Shown here in pieces: positions 16,133 through 25,900 of a stretch of 64,000 nucleotides of DNA; the stretch's first letter is position 1; every line of letters begins with the position of its first letter. The stretch spans positions 41,232 to 105,231 of the forward strand of contig NZ_JBNCMT010000020.1 of assembly GCF_049846925.1 (NCBI RefSeq). Reading direction: 5' to 3'. Below the pieces are notes generated by a model. The model was not told the DNA's origin. It worked only from the letters and a program-made list of their open reading frames with translations, and ran no database searches. A program made the position numbers and the translations under genes. This DNA is from Brevibacillus_H sp049846925 (GTDB taxonomy: Bacteria; Bacillota; Bacilli; Brevibacillales; Brevibacillaceae).

Positions 16133-17506
16133 ATGAAACTAGTCTTACTATCCGGGGGATCAGGCAAGCGCTTGTGGCCGCTTTCTAACGTTTCCAGGTC
16201 AAAGCAATTTTTGAAAGTACTGACAAACGCAAACGAACAAGATCAACGAGAATCCATGGTACAACGGCTATGGAGGCAATTAGCAGCATGTCAGCTCCTG
16301 GACGATGTCTATATTTCTACGAATATTAAACAAGTAGATATTATTCAAAATCAGTTAGGCTCGGATGTCTCCTTACTGATTGAACCTGAAAAAAGAGATA
16401 CCTTTCCTGCCATTGTATTAGCTGCATCCTATTTGCATTCACAAGTAGGTATTGATTCCGATGAAGTAATCATTGTGATGCCTGTCGATCTTTATGTGGA
16501 CATCGATTTTTTTCGTATCGTAAGAGAGTTGGAAAATGTGATTCACCACTCAGGTAAGAACATTGCTTTAATAGGTGTATCTCCTACCTACGCCTCCACC
16601 AACTATGGGTATATCATTCCAAAACAGGATGAAGACAAACAAGATGCCAGAACCTATCATCTGGTGGAAAAATTCGTGGAAAAACCAACGGAAATGGTTG
16701 CACAGCAATTGCTTGAACAGAAAGCACTGTGGAACTGTGGCATTTTTGCTTTTTCATTGGGGTATCTGTTAAAGCAGATGGAGAAGCGGGGATTCCCTAC
16801 TAAGTATGATGAATTGATTGCGATGTATGACAAATTGCCAGTGATTAGCTTTGATTATGAAATCGTCGAGAAGGAAGATCAAACGGTTGTACTGCCGTTT
16901 GATGGCGAATGGAAAGACATCGGAACCTGGAATACGCTAACGGAAACGATGCAAAATTCGCTGGTTGGAAAATGTTATAGGAGTCTGGATTGCACGAACA
17001 CACATATTATCAATGAATTAGATATCCCTGTAGTTGTAGTTGGGATTTCCAATACTGTAGTGGCAGCGAGTTCCGAAGGGATACTGATTTCTGACAAATC
17101 TACTAGTCATCATATCAAAGAAATTATGAAAGACGATCAACAGCGGCCCATGTTTGAGGAAAAGCGCTGGGGTTGGTATCGAGTATTGGAGTATAAGGTA
17201 CAAAGCGCAGGAAGAGAAGTGTTAACCAAGCGATTGTGCATTTATGCAGGTAAAAACGTAAGCTATCAATACCATCATAACCGTAGAGAAGTCTGGGTAA
17301 TAGTTGCGGGTGAAGGGGAGTTTATCCTTGATGGGGTTCTGTCTATTATAAAAGCTGGAGATGTGATAGATATTCCAGTGGGAGCCAAACACGGAATCAA
17401 AGCCATTCAAGATCTTGAGATGATTGAAGTTCAATTGGGAAGCAAACTAGAGGAAGAAGATATCGTTCGTCTTTCTTTCGATTGGGAAGAAATAAAGAAA
17501 ACCTAA
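16133..17506 (+). CDS. Mannose-1-phosphate guanylyltransferase / mannose-6-phosphate isomerase (ManC/AlgA type)
   Basis: 457 residues, ATG behind GAGGTG. The N-terminal nucleotidyltransferase domain (1-350) has the pyrophosphorylase motif LSGGSGKRLWPLS (residues 5-17), KFVEKP, WNCGIFAF and DGEWKDIGTW. The C-terminal cupin (about 370-445) has YQYHHNRREVWVIVAGEGEF and GAKHGIKA, the type II phosphomannose isomerase domain. The pair makes GDP-mannose from mannose-6-phosphate via mannose-1-phosphate if a mutase joins in; the convergent phosphosugar mutase could supply that step. Supports polysaccharide or glycoprotein glycan synthesis. Confidence 0.88.
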   Translation: MKLVLLSGGSGKRLWPLSNVSRSKQFLKVLTNANEQDQRESMVQRLWRQLAACQLLDDVYISTNIKQVDIIQNQLGSDVSLLIEPEKRDTFPAIVLAASYLHSQVGIDSDEVIIVMPVDLYVDIDFFRIVRELENVIHHSGKNIALIGVSPTYASTNYGYIIPKQDEDKQDARTYHLVEKFVEKPTEMVAQQLLEQKALWNCGIFAFSLGYLLKQMEKRGFPTKYDELIAMYDKLPVISFDYEIVEKEDQTVVLPFDGEWKDIGTWNTLTETMQNSLVGKCYRSLDCTNTHIINELDIPVVVVGISNTVVAASSEGILISDKSTSHHIKEIMKDDQQRPMFEEKRWGWYRVLEYKVQSAGREVLTKRLCIYAGKNVSYQYHHNRREVWVIVAGEGEFILDGVLSIIKAGDVIDIPVGAKHGIKAIQDLEMIEVQLGSKLEEEDIVRLSFDWEEIKKT

Positions 17507-17520
17507 ATATCCCTAATAAA

Positions 17521-17553
17521 AGCCTCCAGGATCTCTACCATTCACTGGAGGCT
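17521..17553. terminator. Terminator shared by convergent manC-like and pgcA-like genes
   Basis: Perfect AGCCTCCAG / CTGGAGGCT stem. The T-run is stronger on the minus strand (TTTTATTA), so it mainly serves the mutase operon. Confidence 0.75.
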
Positions 17554-17566
17554 TCATCATGTTTAT

Positions 17567-19309
17567 TTATAAACGTTCGATTTCCTTAACTACCGCTTCC
17601 TTCAATTGCTCCAGCATTTTCTTGCTTTCATTCCAGGTTGCTCCCTTAACACCGAAATATAGCTTGATCTTTGATTCAGTACCTGAAGGCCGAATGCAGA
17701 ACCAGATGTCCTGTTCCAGTTGAATTTTGATCGCATTGCTTTTGGGGAGTGAAAGGACAAGCGTTTCACCTGTTCGCAGGTCTTTTCGTTCTCCTGTTAC
17801 ATAATCTTCAATTGCCAGGATTTTTTTATCGATGATATGCGTAAATGGAAGGCTTCGAAAGTGAGCAAGAATCGCTTCGCTTTTCTTTTCTCGATCCGCC
17901 CCTTGCGTATGAAAGGAAACTAGATCTTCCAAGTAGTAACCGTATTTTTGATACATGTGAAGCAGTACATCATATACGCTTTTTCCTTGTGCTTTGTAAT
18001 AGGCGCATAAATCTGCCATGACAATTGCTGCCTGGATCGCATCCTTATCTCGGACAAGATCAAAAAGCAAGTAGCCATTACTTTCTTCGTATCCAAATTG
18101 GAATACATACTCACCAGTTCGTTCAAATTCATTGATCTTTTCTCCGATATACTTAAATCCTGTGAGCGTATCAATGGTTTGCTGTCCAAAATCGGAGGCA
18201 ATGGCACGCCCCATTTCGGATGTCACCACTGTTTTTACTACTGCACCAGAGGAAGCGAGTAATCCTAAGTCTTGTTTGATCGTTAAGAGGTAATATAGCA
18301 AAAGAGCCCCAATTTGATTGCCCGTCAGTACAGTAAATTCGCCCACCTCATTTTTTACTGCCACTCCGAGACGATCTGCATCAGGATCGGTGCCCATCAC
18401 AAGGTCAGCATTTTCTCTTATTCCATACTGGATCGCTAACTCGAATGCACGATGATCTTCAGGATTGGGTGATACAACGTTCGTAAAGTCGGGGTCTGGA
18501 TATGCCTGCTCCTTGACGACAGAAACGTTTTCATACCCGAACATTTTTAATCCTTGCAGGACTGTTTCGTATGATGTTCCGTGAAATGGAGTAAAAACGA
18601 TCTTCACTTGATTCATAGCCGGTAGCATGCCTTGTGGAACGATGCGGCGATTTCTAATCTGCTCCAAATACGTATCACGGATTTCATTTCCAAGCATAAG
18701 GAGGAGACCCTTTTGAATTAGATCACCTACTTCAGCAAATGGTATCTGTAATTCATCTTCCACTTTCTGTATGTGTGACATGATTTGATTTGCGGCTTCC
18801 AATGTAATTTGCCCGCCCGAATGATTATATACCTTATATCCGTTATCTTTGGGTGGATTGTGACTGGCAGTAATCACAATACCAGCGAATGCACCAACAT
18901 ACCGTACAGCAAACGAGAGAAGTGGAGTAGGGGAGAGTTGATTGAATAAAAAAATCCGAATGCCATTTTGTCCAAGGACTTTGGCTGCTTCCATGGCAAA
19001 GGTTGCAGAGTTATGTCGGGAATCATACGCAATCACGACTCCGTTTTGCTTTGCTTCTTCCCCGTGTTCTATCAAATACCGAGCCAAGCCTTCTGAGACC
19101 TTACGTATTGTATAGATATTGATACGATTGGTCCCAGGTCCCATCTCACCTCGTATTCCTCCCGTCCCGAATTCGATATTTTTATAGAAACAGTCTTCAA
19201 GTGTTTTTTCATCATTTTGCAACTGTACGAGAAGACGACGGAGTTCATGCTCTAATTGATCGTAGTTCATCCAATGATCATAGCATGGTTTCCAGCTACT
19301 AGATGACAT
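17567..19309 (-). CDS. pgcA: Phosphoglucomutase/phosphomannomutase, PgcA-like
   Basis: 580 residues from the ATG at 19309, placed by AGGGGTG 8 bases upstream; a GTG three codons earlier is possible. Alpha-D-phosphohexomutase with all four signatures: active serine loop TASHNPPKDNGYKVY (about 137-151), metal loop DPDADRLG, sugar-binding FGYEESNGYL and phosphate-binding RPSGTESKIKLYF near the C-terminus. The N-terminal CFYKNIEFGTGG.RGEMG is typical of the roughly 580-residue Bacillus enzyme. It interconverts hexose-1-phosphate and hexose-6-phosphate for nucleotide-sugar synthesis. Two glycosyltransferase genes precede it in the same operon. Confidence 0.88.
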   Translation of the reverse strand: MSSSSWKPCYDHWMNYDQLEHELRRLLVQLQNDEKTLEDCFYKNIEFGTGGIRGEMGPGTNRINIYTIRKVSEGLARYLIEHGEEAKQNGVVIAYDSRHNSATFAMEAAKVLGQNGIRIFLFNQLSPTPLLSFAVRYVGAFAGIVITASHNPPKDNGYKVYNHSGGQITLEAANQIMSHIQKVEDELQIPFAEVGDLIQKGLLLMLGNEIRDTYLEQIRNRRIVPQGMLPAMNQVKIVFTPFHGTSYETVLQGLKMFGYENVSVVKEQAYPDPDFTNVVSPNPEDHRAFELAIQYGIRENADLVMGTDPDADRLGVAVKNEVGEFTVLTGNQIGALLLYYLLTIKQDLGLLASSGAVVKTVVTSEMGRAIASDFGQQTIDTLTGFKYIGEKINEFERTGEYVFQFGYEESNGYLLFDLVRDKDAIQAAIVMADLCAYYKAQGKSVYDVLLHMYQKYGYYLEDLVSFHTQGADREKKSEAILAHFRSLPFTHIIDKKILAIEDYVTGERKDLRTGETLVLSLPKSNAIKIQLEQDIWFCIRPSGTESKIKLYFGVKGATWNESKKMLEQLKEAVVKEIERL

Positions 19310-19320
19310 CTGGTTCACCC

Positions 19321-20484
19321 CTATTTAGAACCTTTGATGACTTTATAGATCACATGCTTAAATAGGATACCTGCCCGATTCCAATTGAATCGTTGCACAT
19401 CTCTTCTACCTTGAGCACCTTTTATTCTGCATAGAGCTGGGGAGTTGTAGGCTTTTCTCATCTCTCTTTTCAAGCTCTTGATATCTGGTTCAGCCCATAA
19501 TTGTCCTTTTTGTGCAAACAAGTAGCGGAAGGGGCGTGCAATGGCGTGCTTGCTATTCATACTGATTGCAGGATTTCTTAACTGATATTTAACTAAAAAC
19601 GAATTTCTGGCCTTTAGAAAGTCCATGTGACCACCCCATGCAGTGGCGATTACTGGAACACCACTTGACAAAGCTTCCAGAAACGGTAAGCAGACTCCTT
19701 CTCCGCGTGTAGGAAGAACAAAGGCGTTTCCGAGTCTGTAGAGTCCTTTCAATTGACCCGTACTCATATATTTGGGTAGGACAATTACCGGTGCTCTATT
19801 TGGTTTTACTTTTAGCTTTTTGCGATAGTTTAGGATTTTTTGGCGAATCCAATTGACGGTTTCATAAGATTGGTATCCTTTTGTTCTAATAACGAGTGCT
19901 ACCTTATCTTTTTGAGAAAACTCTTCCCAAAAGGCTCTTAACAGGGTTTCCGGATTCTTGCGATGCTGAAATCCAAAAACTGATACAAAATTAAACTTGC
20001 CATAGGTGCCTCTCACTGATAATTTCTTGTTCCATGGTACAAAAGCATTCCATTGTACCCCATGGGGAACGATAAAAATCGGAACTTTTACTCCACTGCT
20101 GAGGAGTGCCCTTCGATTCTGCCAAGAGGGAACGCATATCGCATCAAACTTGTTAATATTGGACATCCATTGTTTCGGTATTTTCGTTGTTTCCCATACG
20201 ATATTTAAAATCATATAATGAAATCTTTTTCTCGCTTTTGTCATGTTAATTGTATTGGGAGAATGGTGATAAATTAAGATTTTTCGTTTGTTTCGAGCAT
20301 AGGGCTTTCTGATCAAGAAAGCCAACGTCGGGTTTTTTAAAATCATCGGTGACCGTTTACTAGTAGTTTCAATTTTAATATCTACCCCTTGTCGAGCTAG
20401 TGCCAATGCATATTCTCGACTAGCTAACCCTAAACCACTAGCTCTATCGACTGGACCTTTCCATATGACTTGATAATTGGCCAT
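19321..20484 (-). CDS. Glycosyltransferase family 4-like protein
   Basis: 387 residues, ATG start behind GTAGGTG. GT-B fold. The C-terminal half has the retaining GT4 EX7E motif in GEGVCLPFLEALSSGVPVIAT (about 255-275), and VSVFGFQHRKNPETLLRAF at the domain boundary. The N-terminal region has GPVDRASGLGLASREYALALARQG, a typical acceptor-side start. Probably transfers a sugar from a nucleotide donor to a surface glycan or protein. It lies 11 bases upstream of the phosphomutase. Confidence 0.8.
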   Translation of the reverse strand: MANYQVIWKGPVDRASGLGLASREYALALARQGVDIKIETTSKRSPMILKNPTLAFLIRKPYARNKRKILIYHHSPNTINMTKARKRFHYMILNIVWETTKIPKQWMSNINKFDAICVPSWQNRRALLSSGVKVPIFIVPHGVQWNAFVPWNKKLSVRGTYGKFNFVSVFGFQHRKNPETLLRAFWEEFSQKDKVALVIRTKGYQSYETVNWIRQKILNYRKKLKVKPNRAPVIVLPKYMSTGQLKGLYRLGNAFVLPTRGEGVCLPFLEALSSGVPVIATAWGGHMDFLKARNSFLVKYQLRNPAISMNSKHAIARPFRYLFAQKGQLWAEPDIKSLKREMRKAYNSPALCRIKGAQGRRDVQRFNWNRAGILFKHVIYKVIKGSK

Positions 20485-20519
20485 AGATTCACCTACTTAG
20501 GGAATGGTATCTGTGAAGT

Positions 20520-21305
20520 TCATCGATTATACGCACTTCGTTTATGAAAAGAGAGTGATCGGAAACGTTTGGCGAATTCCTCTCTTTGTGAACTGGAAAC
20601 GGAGGAAGCATTCGTATACAAGCTTTTATTAGAAGCCTTTTTGATAACAAAACTGCCGGGATACTTGGAATAAATAAAATTGCCATATGATTCAAATTCG
20701 GAAAAGCCAACCTTACTTGCTTTGTTTGTGCATTTGATAATAGCCGAATACCATTTTCGTTTCTGTTTGGATTCTATCTTTTTTTTGAAACGGGCAAGTT
20801 TCGATTTCTCGAAAAGCATATAGTGGGTTACAAAAGAGTGCGGTGATTTTGCTTTTTTGCCAAGCAATCTTTTATAGGCTCGAAAGTACTCTTGATGACT
20901 CCAGTATCTGCAAAAATACACCGTTTTCTTCTTCTTTCTGAAAACATGTGGACGTATAAACACCGTGTCAGCATCGATAACCAAAATAAACTGTTGGGAC
21001 GCAAACTTATCACAATTCAGTTTCAACAATTGCTGAAATAGCCATCCGGATCGCTCCCATTTTGCGCTTTTATAATCAATATCACTTTTTTTGATTGGCA
21101 GGACAAAATTTTCGTTGATAAATGTACATTTTTTTTGGTTACACAAACTGATGATCCTAGGGGACGGAGGAGCTACGATCATGATTTTTCCGATCGGATG
21201 CTTGACGAATTTTCTGATGGCATCAATTACATGCGGCAAGGTATTCAAATCTTTTTCGATAGCAGGAATAAAAATATCAATTTTTTCATTTTTCGGATGG
21301 GACAT
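20520..21305 (-). CDS. DUF6492-type glycosyltransferase-like protein
   Basis: 261 residues, ATG start with AAGGAGATGG upstream. A GT-A-like fold is suggested by IDIFIPAIEKDLNTLPHVIDAIRKF at the start, the DxD-type VIDADTVFIRP (about 107-117) and RSGWLFQQLLKL just before it, matching the DUF6492 family. The C-terminal third is unusually Lys/Arg/Ser-rich. First gene of the operon that continues with the GT4 protein and PgcA. Donor and acceptor unknown. Confidence 0.65.
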   Translation of the reverse strand: MSHPKNEKIDIFIPAIEKDLNTLPHVIDAIRKFVKHPIGKIMIVAPPSPRIISLCNQKKCTFINENFVLPIKKSDIDYKSAKWERSGWLFQQLLKLNCDKFASQQFILVIDADTVFIRPHVFRKKKKTVYFCRYWSHQEYFRAYKRLLGKKAKSPHSFVTHYMLFEKSKLARFKKKIESKQKRKWYSAIIKCTNKASKVGFSEFESYGNFIYSKYPGSFVIKKASNKSLYTNASSVSSSQREEFAKRFRSLSFHKRSAYNR

Positions 21306-21466
21306 CTCACCATCTCCTTCGGTGCATTTAGACTATCATATGTAGAACAAGAGATAATGCCTGTTCAGGAGCGGAGCACAGCAAGCATCACCGCTATGTT
21401 GGTGGGATGATCAATACTTTTTCATGAAATCATCATTTTGTGGCAACCTACCAGTGAGGTGATTTC

Positions 21467-22840
21467 ATGAACAAAAAAGTATGGTGTAATGTGCTGGTAG
21501 CTGCACTATTGGCTTCAGCCTGCAGTATGGGAAAAACCGACGGAAATCCAAAAATGAATTCTTCAACTAACCATTCAGCGCCACAACACTCAATACAAGG
21601 CAGTGATGGAGCACGGATAGCTGCAACCCGCTCGTCAGCAAGAATCCATGTAGTACAGCCAGGCCAATCCTTATATAAAATTGCGAAACAATACGGGCTT
21701 TCAACGAAGTCAATTGCTGCTGTAAATAAATTGACTTCACCGACCCGACTTGTTGTAGGACAGACTATTGTTATTCCGAGCAACAGAGGCATGAGAGCAG
21801 CAGCCATTGAACCTGGACATCAAACGGTCCAAACAAGAGCCAAAAGGGCCGGGTACCAAATTGATGTGAATGCCTATATTGAACCACGTGGGCATGTTAC
21901 TCCAAGGCAGACACAAACAATCCGGGAAATATCGCCTTATTTGACGTACCTGGCCCCCTTTAATTTTCAAATCAAAAGAGATGGAACACTTGCCCATCCA
22001 CCCTTGGCAAACATGCCTGTCATTGCCAGGCAAAATCATGCGATTAGTATGATGGTCGTGACGAACCTGGAAAATGATCAATTCAGTCCGGAATTGGGAA
22101 GCCTGATTGTACGAAATGAACAATTTTCCAACAAGGTACTCGATAATATTATTCGGACAGCCAAACAGTTAGGCTTTAAGGATATCCACTTTGACATCGA
22201 ACACATCAAACCCGAAGATCGAGATGCATTTAACCGGTTTCTAGAAAAGTCTGCCCGAAGAATTAAGTCCTCCGGGTTTCTGTTCTCAACTGCTTTGGCA
22301 CCCAAAACCAGTGCTTCGCAAAAAGGTGCTTGGTATACCTCTCATGATTACAGGAAGCATGGGCAATTGGCCGATTTTGTTGTCATTATGACATATGAGT
22401 GGGGTTTTTCAGGAGGACCGCCGATGCCAGTAAGTCCCCTTCCAGAGGTTCGAAAAGTATTGGAGTATGCACGAACAGAGATCCCTGCAGCCAAAATTAT
22501 GATGGGTCAAAACCTTTATGGATACGATTGGACGCTTCCCTTTAAACCGGGAGGAAAGTATGCAAAAGCGCTTAGTCCGCAAGAAGCCATTGATTTGGCC
22601 AAAAGGGAAAATGTATCAATTCAATATGATTGGAAAGCACAGGCTCCGTATTTTTCTTATGTAGATGACGCAGGAAAAAATCATATGGTTTGGTTTGAAG
22701 ATGCCAGAAGCATTCAAGCCAAGTATGATTTAATCAAAGAATTAGGACTGAAAGGAATAAGCTACTGGAAGTTAGGGCTCGACTTTCCACAAAATTGGCT
22801 TTTGCTTACGGAAAACTTTAACGTTGCGAAAAGAGAGTAA
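21467..22840 (+). CDS. LysM and GH18 domain lipoprotein, SleL/YaaH-like
   Basis: 457 residues, ATG behind GTGAGG. Signal with lipobox LASAC (Cys 19), so probably membrane-anchored. One LysM domain (about 59-104, HVVQPGQSLYKIAKQYG to VGQTIVIPS) binds peptidoglycan. A glycoside hydrolase 18 domain (about 125-450) has the catalytic strand GFKDIHFDIEHI (DxE with Glu as acid/base), VVIMTYEWGFSGGPPMP and GISYWKLGLDFPQNW at the end. Close in layout to the spore cortex-lytic N-acetylglucosaminidase SleL/YaaH, which however normally lacks a lipobox and has two LysM domains. Likely cuts cortex or wall glycans. Confidence 0.8.
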   Translation: MNKKVWCNVLVAALLASACSMGKTDGNPKMNSSTNHSAPQHSIQGSDGARIAATRSSARIHVVQPGQSLYKIAKQYGLSTKSIAAVNKLTSPTRLVVGQTIVIPSNRGMRAAAIEPGHQTVQTRAKRAGYQIDVNAYIEPRGHVTPRQTQTIREISPYLTYLAPFNFQIKRDGTLAHPPLANMPVIARQNHAISMMVVTNLENDQFSPELGSLIVRNEQFSNKVLDNIIRTAKQLGFKDIHFDIEHIKPEDRDAFNRFLEKSARRIKSSGFLFSTALAPKTSASQKGAWYTSHDYRKHGQLADFVVIMTYEWGFSGGPPMPVSPLPEVRKVLEYARTEIPAAKIMMGQNLYGYDWTLPFKPGGKYAKALSPQEAIDLAKRENVSIQYDWKAQAPYFSYVDDAGKNHMVWFEDARSIQAKYDLIKELGLKGISYWKLGLDFPQNWLLLTENFNVAKRE

Positions 22841-22848
22841 AAAATGGA

Positions 22849-22880
22849 AAGAACTCTACTAAAGGTAGGGTTCTTTTTTT
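22849..22880 (+). terminator. Intrinsic terminator
   Basis: AAGAACTCTACT / GGTAGGGTTCTT, 12 pairs, 3-base loop, then TTTTT. Confidence 0.85.
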
Positions 22881-22972
22881 GTTGATTTTGCTAGAATTCA
22901 AACAAATTGATGTAATCCCACTAGTTTACATTTCAAAAATGGCTAGGTCGGTTATAGCAGGGAGGAAATGAA

Positions 22973-25900
22973 ATGAAAACGTTTATTCAACGTTTCAAAT
23001 GGCTATTGGCATTTGCGCTGCTGATTTCTATGTTCCAATTGACACCACAGCTGGCAAATGCAGAAGGTAACAAGCCGCTGTCATTGGCTTCTGGAAAAGA
23101 CATCATTAGCTTTGGAGGGAAGCAGTGGATTCTTTTAAACCCGAGCTCAGGGTATATGATTTTAAAGGATCATGAAATCACTCGGGAATTTGATCCAATG
23201 TACACACAGTTATACGACCCCACTGATTCAGATAATTTGGCTTACTATCTTAACAATGATTTTTATAACTCGCTTTCCAATAAAGAGTGGATTGAATATA
23301 AAAATTGGACAATTGGTAATGAAAAGAACGAAAGTGCAAATTCTGTTTGGGCGAATGTCGGACTGATCAGTCGGGAAGAATTGACTCTTTACCAGACTCA
23401 ATTTGGATACATCCCAGTACCCTCCCGTTCGTTCTGGACAAGAACCCCGGGCTCCGCTAGATCGGACCTCGTTTATGCTGCATCACAATTCGGCGCAGGC
23501 TCGGACGTAGTAGGTGCTTATAATACTTATTTTGCTGTGCGTCCTACTGTGTACTTGAAACCAGGACTCTATGTTACATCAGATGGTCAGATAACGAACA
23601 TTTATGGTAGTATTTCCTCCAAGATTGTTGCACCTTATCCAAACCAGGTATTTTCAGAAGCTGATGATAAAAAATTCCTCGCCATAAACGGCACAACAGT
23701 AGCAGATGCAGGGGTTACGAACACAGTTAAATACACCATTGATGGGCTTTCGGCACATACGAATCAAACGATTCAAACGTTTGTAGCCAATGGAACAAAT
23801 CAGGAGTTTCGGAAGGATATAACCGTTGATCATACTTTCCCCAAAGGAACCTATACGTTACGAGTATGGAATGAAGACGGAGGCGGGAAAAAGTATCAGG
23901 AAGTTACCACAACCTTTATTATTGGAAGCAGCAATAAGGACCTCGGCGGGTTAAGTCTTTCAACCGGAGAGCTAAGTCCGGGATTTGATCCAGCCATTAC
24001 CAGTTATTCGGCGAGTGTAACAAACAATGTCACAAGTATTATTGTCACACCCACAGTGGCAGATGCGGCTGCAACGGTGGAAGTAAATGGAGCAAGTACT
24101 ACAAGCGGACAATCCAGCGCACCGATCAGCCTGAATCCGGGAGGCAACACGATTACGGTACAAGTAAAGGCGCAGGATGGCACACAAAAAAATTACACCG
24201 TCACAGTGACTCGAACAGCCAACGCCAACAACAATTTAAGTGGGTTGAGCCTCTCGTCAGGCACGTTAGGCCCAGCCTTTGATCCAGCCGTTACCATTTA
24301 TTCAACGAATGTGGGAAACAACGTCACCAGTATCACGGTCACGCCGACAGTGGAGGATGTGACTGCAACGCTGCAAGTAAACGGAGCAAGTTTAGCAAGC
24401 GGCCAAGCCAGTACGCCTATTAATCTGTATGTGGGAAACAACACGATTACGGTACGAGTAATGGCACAGGATGGCACGCCAAAAGATTACACACTCACAG
24501 TGAGGCGTGTACCCAGCTCCAACAACAATTTAAGTGCGCTGAGTCTGTCTTCTGGCTCGTTAAGTCCAGCCTTTGACCCAGGCGTTATCAGTTATTCGAC
24601 GAGTGTAGCAAACAACGTCACAAGTATAGCTCTCACACCGACAGTAGCGGATAAGACAGCAATGGTGGAAGTTAACGGAGAAAGTGCAATAAGCGGTCAA
24701 GCCAGCACACCGATCGGCCTGAATGTGGGAGAAAACACCATTACAGTACGTGTAAGGGCGCAAGATGGCTCACAAAAAAATTACACAATCACAGTGACTC
24801 GTATATCCAGCAGCAACAACAATTTAAGTGGGTTAAGTCTCTTGTCAGGCACGCTAAATCCAGGATTTGACTCAGCCGTTACCAGTTACACAGCGAGTGT
24901 AGCAAACAATGTCACTACTGTGACGGTCACACCGACAGTGGCGGATGGAGCGGCAACTTTAGAAATAAACGGTGCAAGCGCAACAAACGGCCAAGCCAGT
25001 GCACCAATCAGTCTGAATGTGGGAAGCAACACGATAACGGTCCGTGTAACAGCACAGGATGGCACGCAAAAAAACTACACGATCACAGTAACGCGTGCAG
25101 TCAGCAGCATCAACAATTTGAGTGCGTTAAGTCTGTCCAATGGGACGATTAATCCGGGATTTGACCCAGCCGTTACTAGTTATTCGGCAACTGTTGCAAA
25201 CAATGTGACTAGTTTTACTGTTACACCAACAGTGGCGGATGGGGCATCAACTGTGCAAGTGAACGGAGCAGATACAACGAGCGGACAAGCTAGCACACCG
25301 ATCAGTCTGAATACGGGAAGCAACACGATTACGGTACGTGTAACGGCACAGGATGGTACGCCAAAGGACTACACGATTTCAGTAAAAAGGCAGTCGGGCA
25401 ATGCGGATCTAAGTGACCTGACTGTAGACGGAACCAGTGTAGCAGGATTCGATCCCGGGACATTGACTTATACCATCAACGTACCGAATGCAACAACATC
25501 AGTCACGGTAGCAGGTACAGCAGCAGATGCAAACGCAAATGTGAGCGTGACAGGAGGCGGTGCCCTTAATGTAGGTGACAACACCGTAACGTTGAAGGTA
25601 ACTGCGGAAGACACCACGATTACAATGGACTATACGATTACCGTTCGCAGGCAGTCCAGCAATGCTGATTTAAGTACTCTAACAGTGGACGGTACAAGTG
25701 TAGCAGGATTCGATCCTGGAACGTTGACTTATGCAGTGACTGTACCGAATGCAACAACATTAGTCACGGTAGCAGGTACGGCAGCAGATGCGAACGCAAA
25801 TGTGAGTGTGACAGGAGGCGGTGCCCTTAATGTAGGTGATAACACCGTCACAGTAAGGGTGACAGCGGAGGACACATCGGTCACAAATGAATACACGATC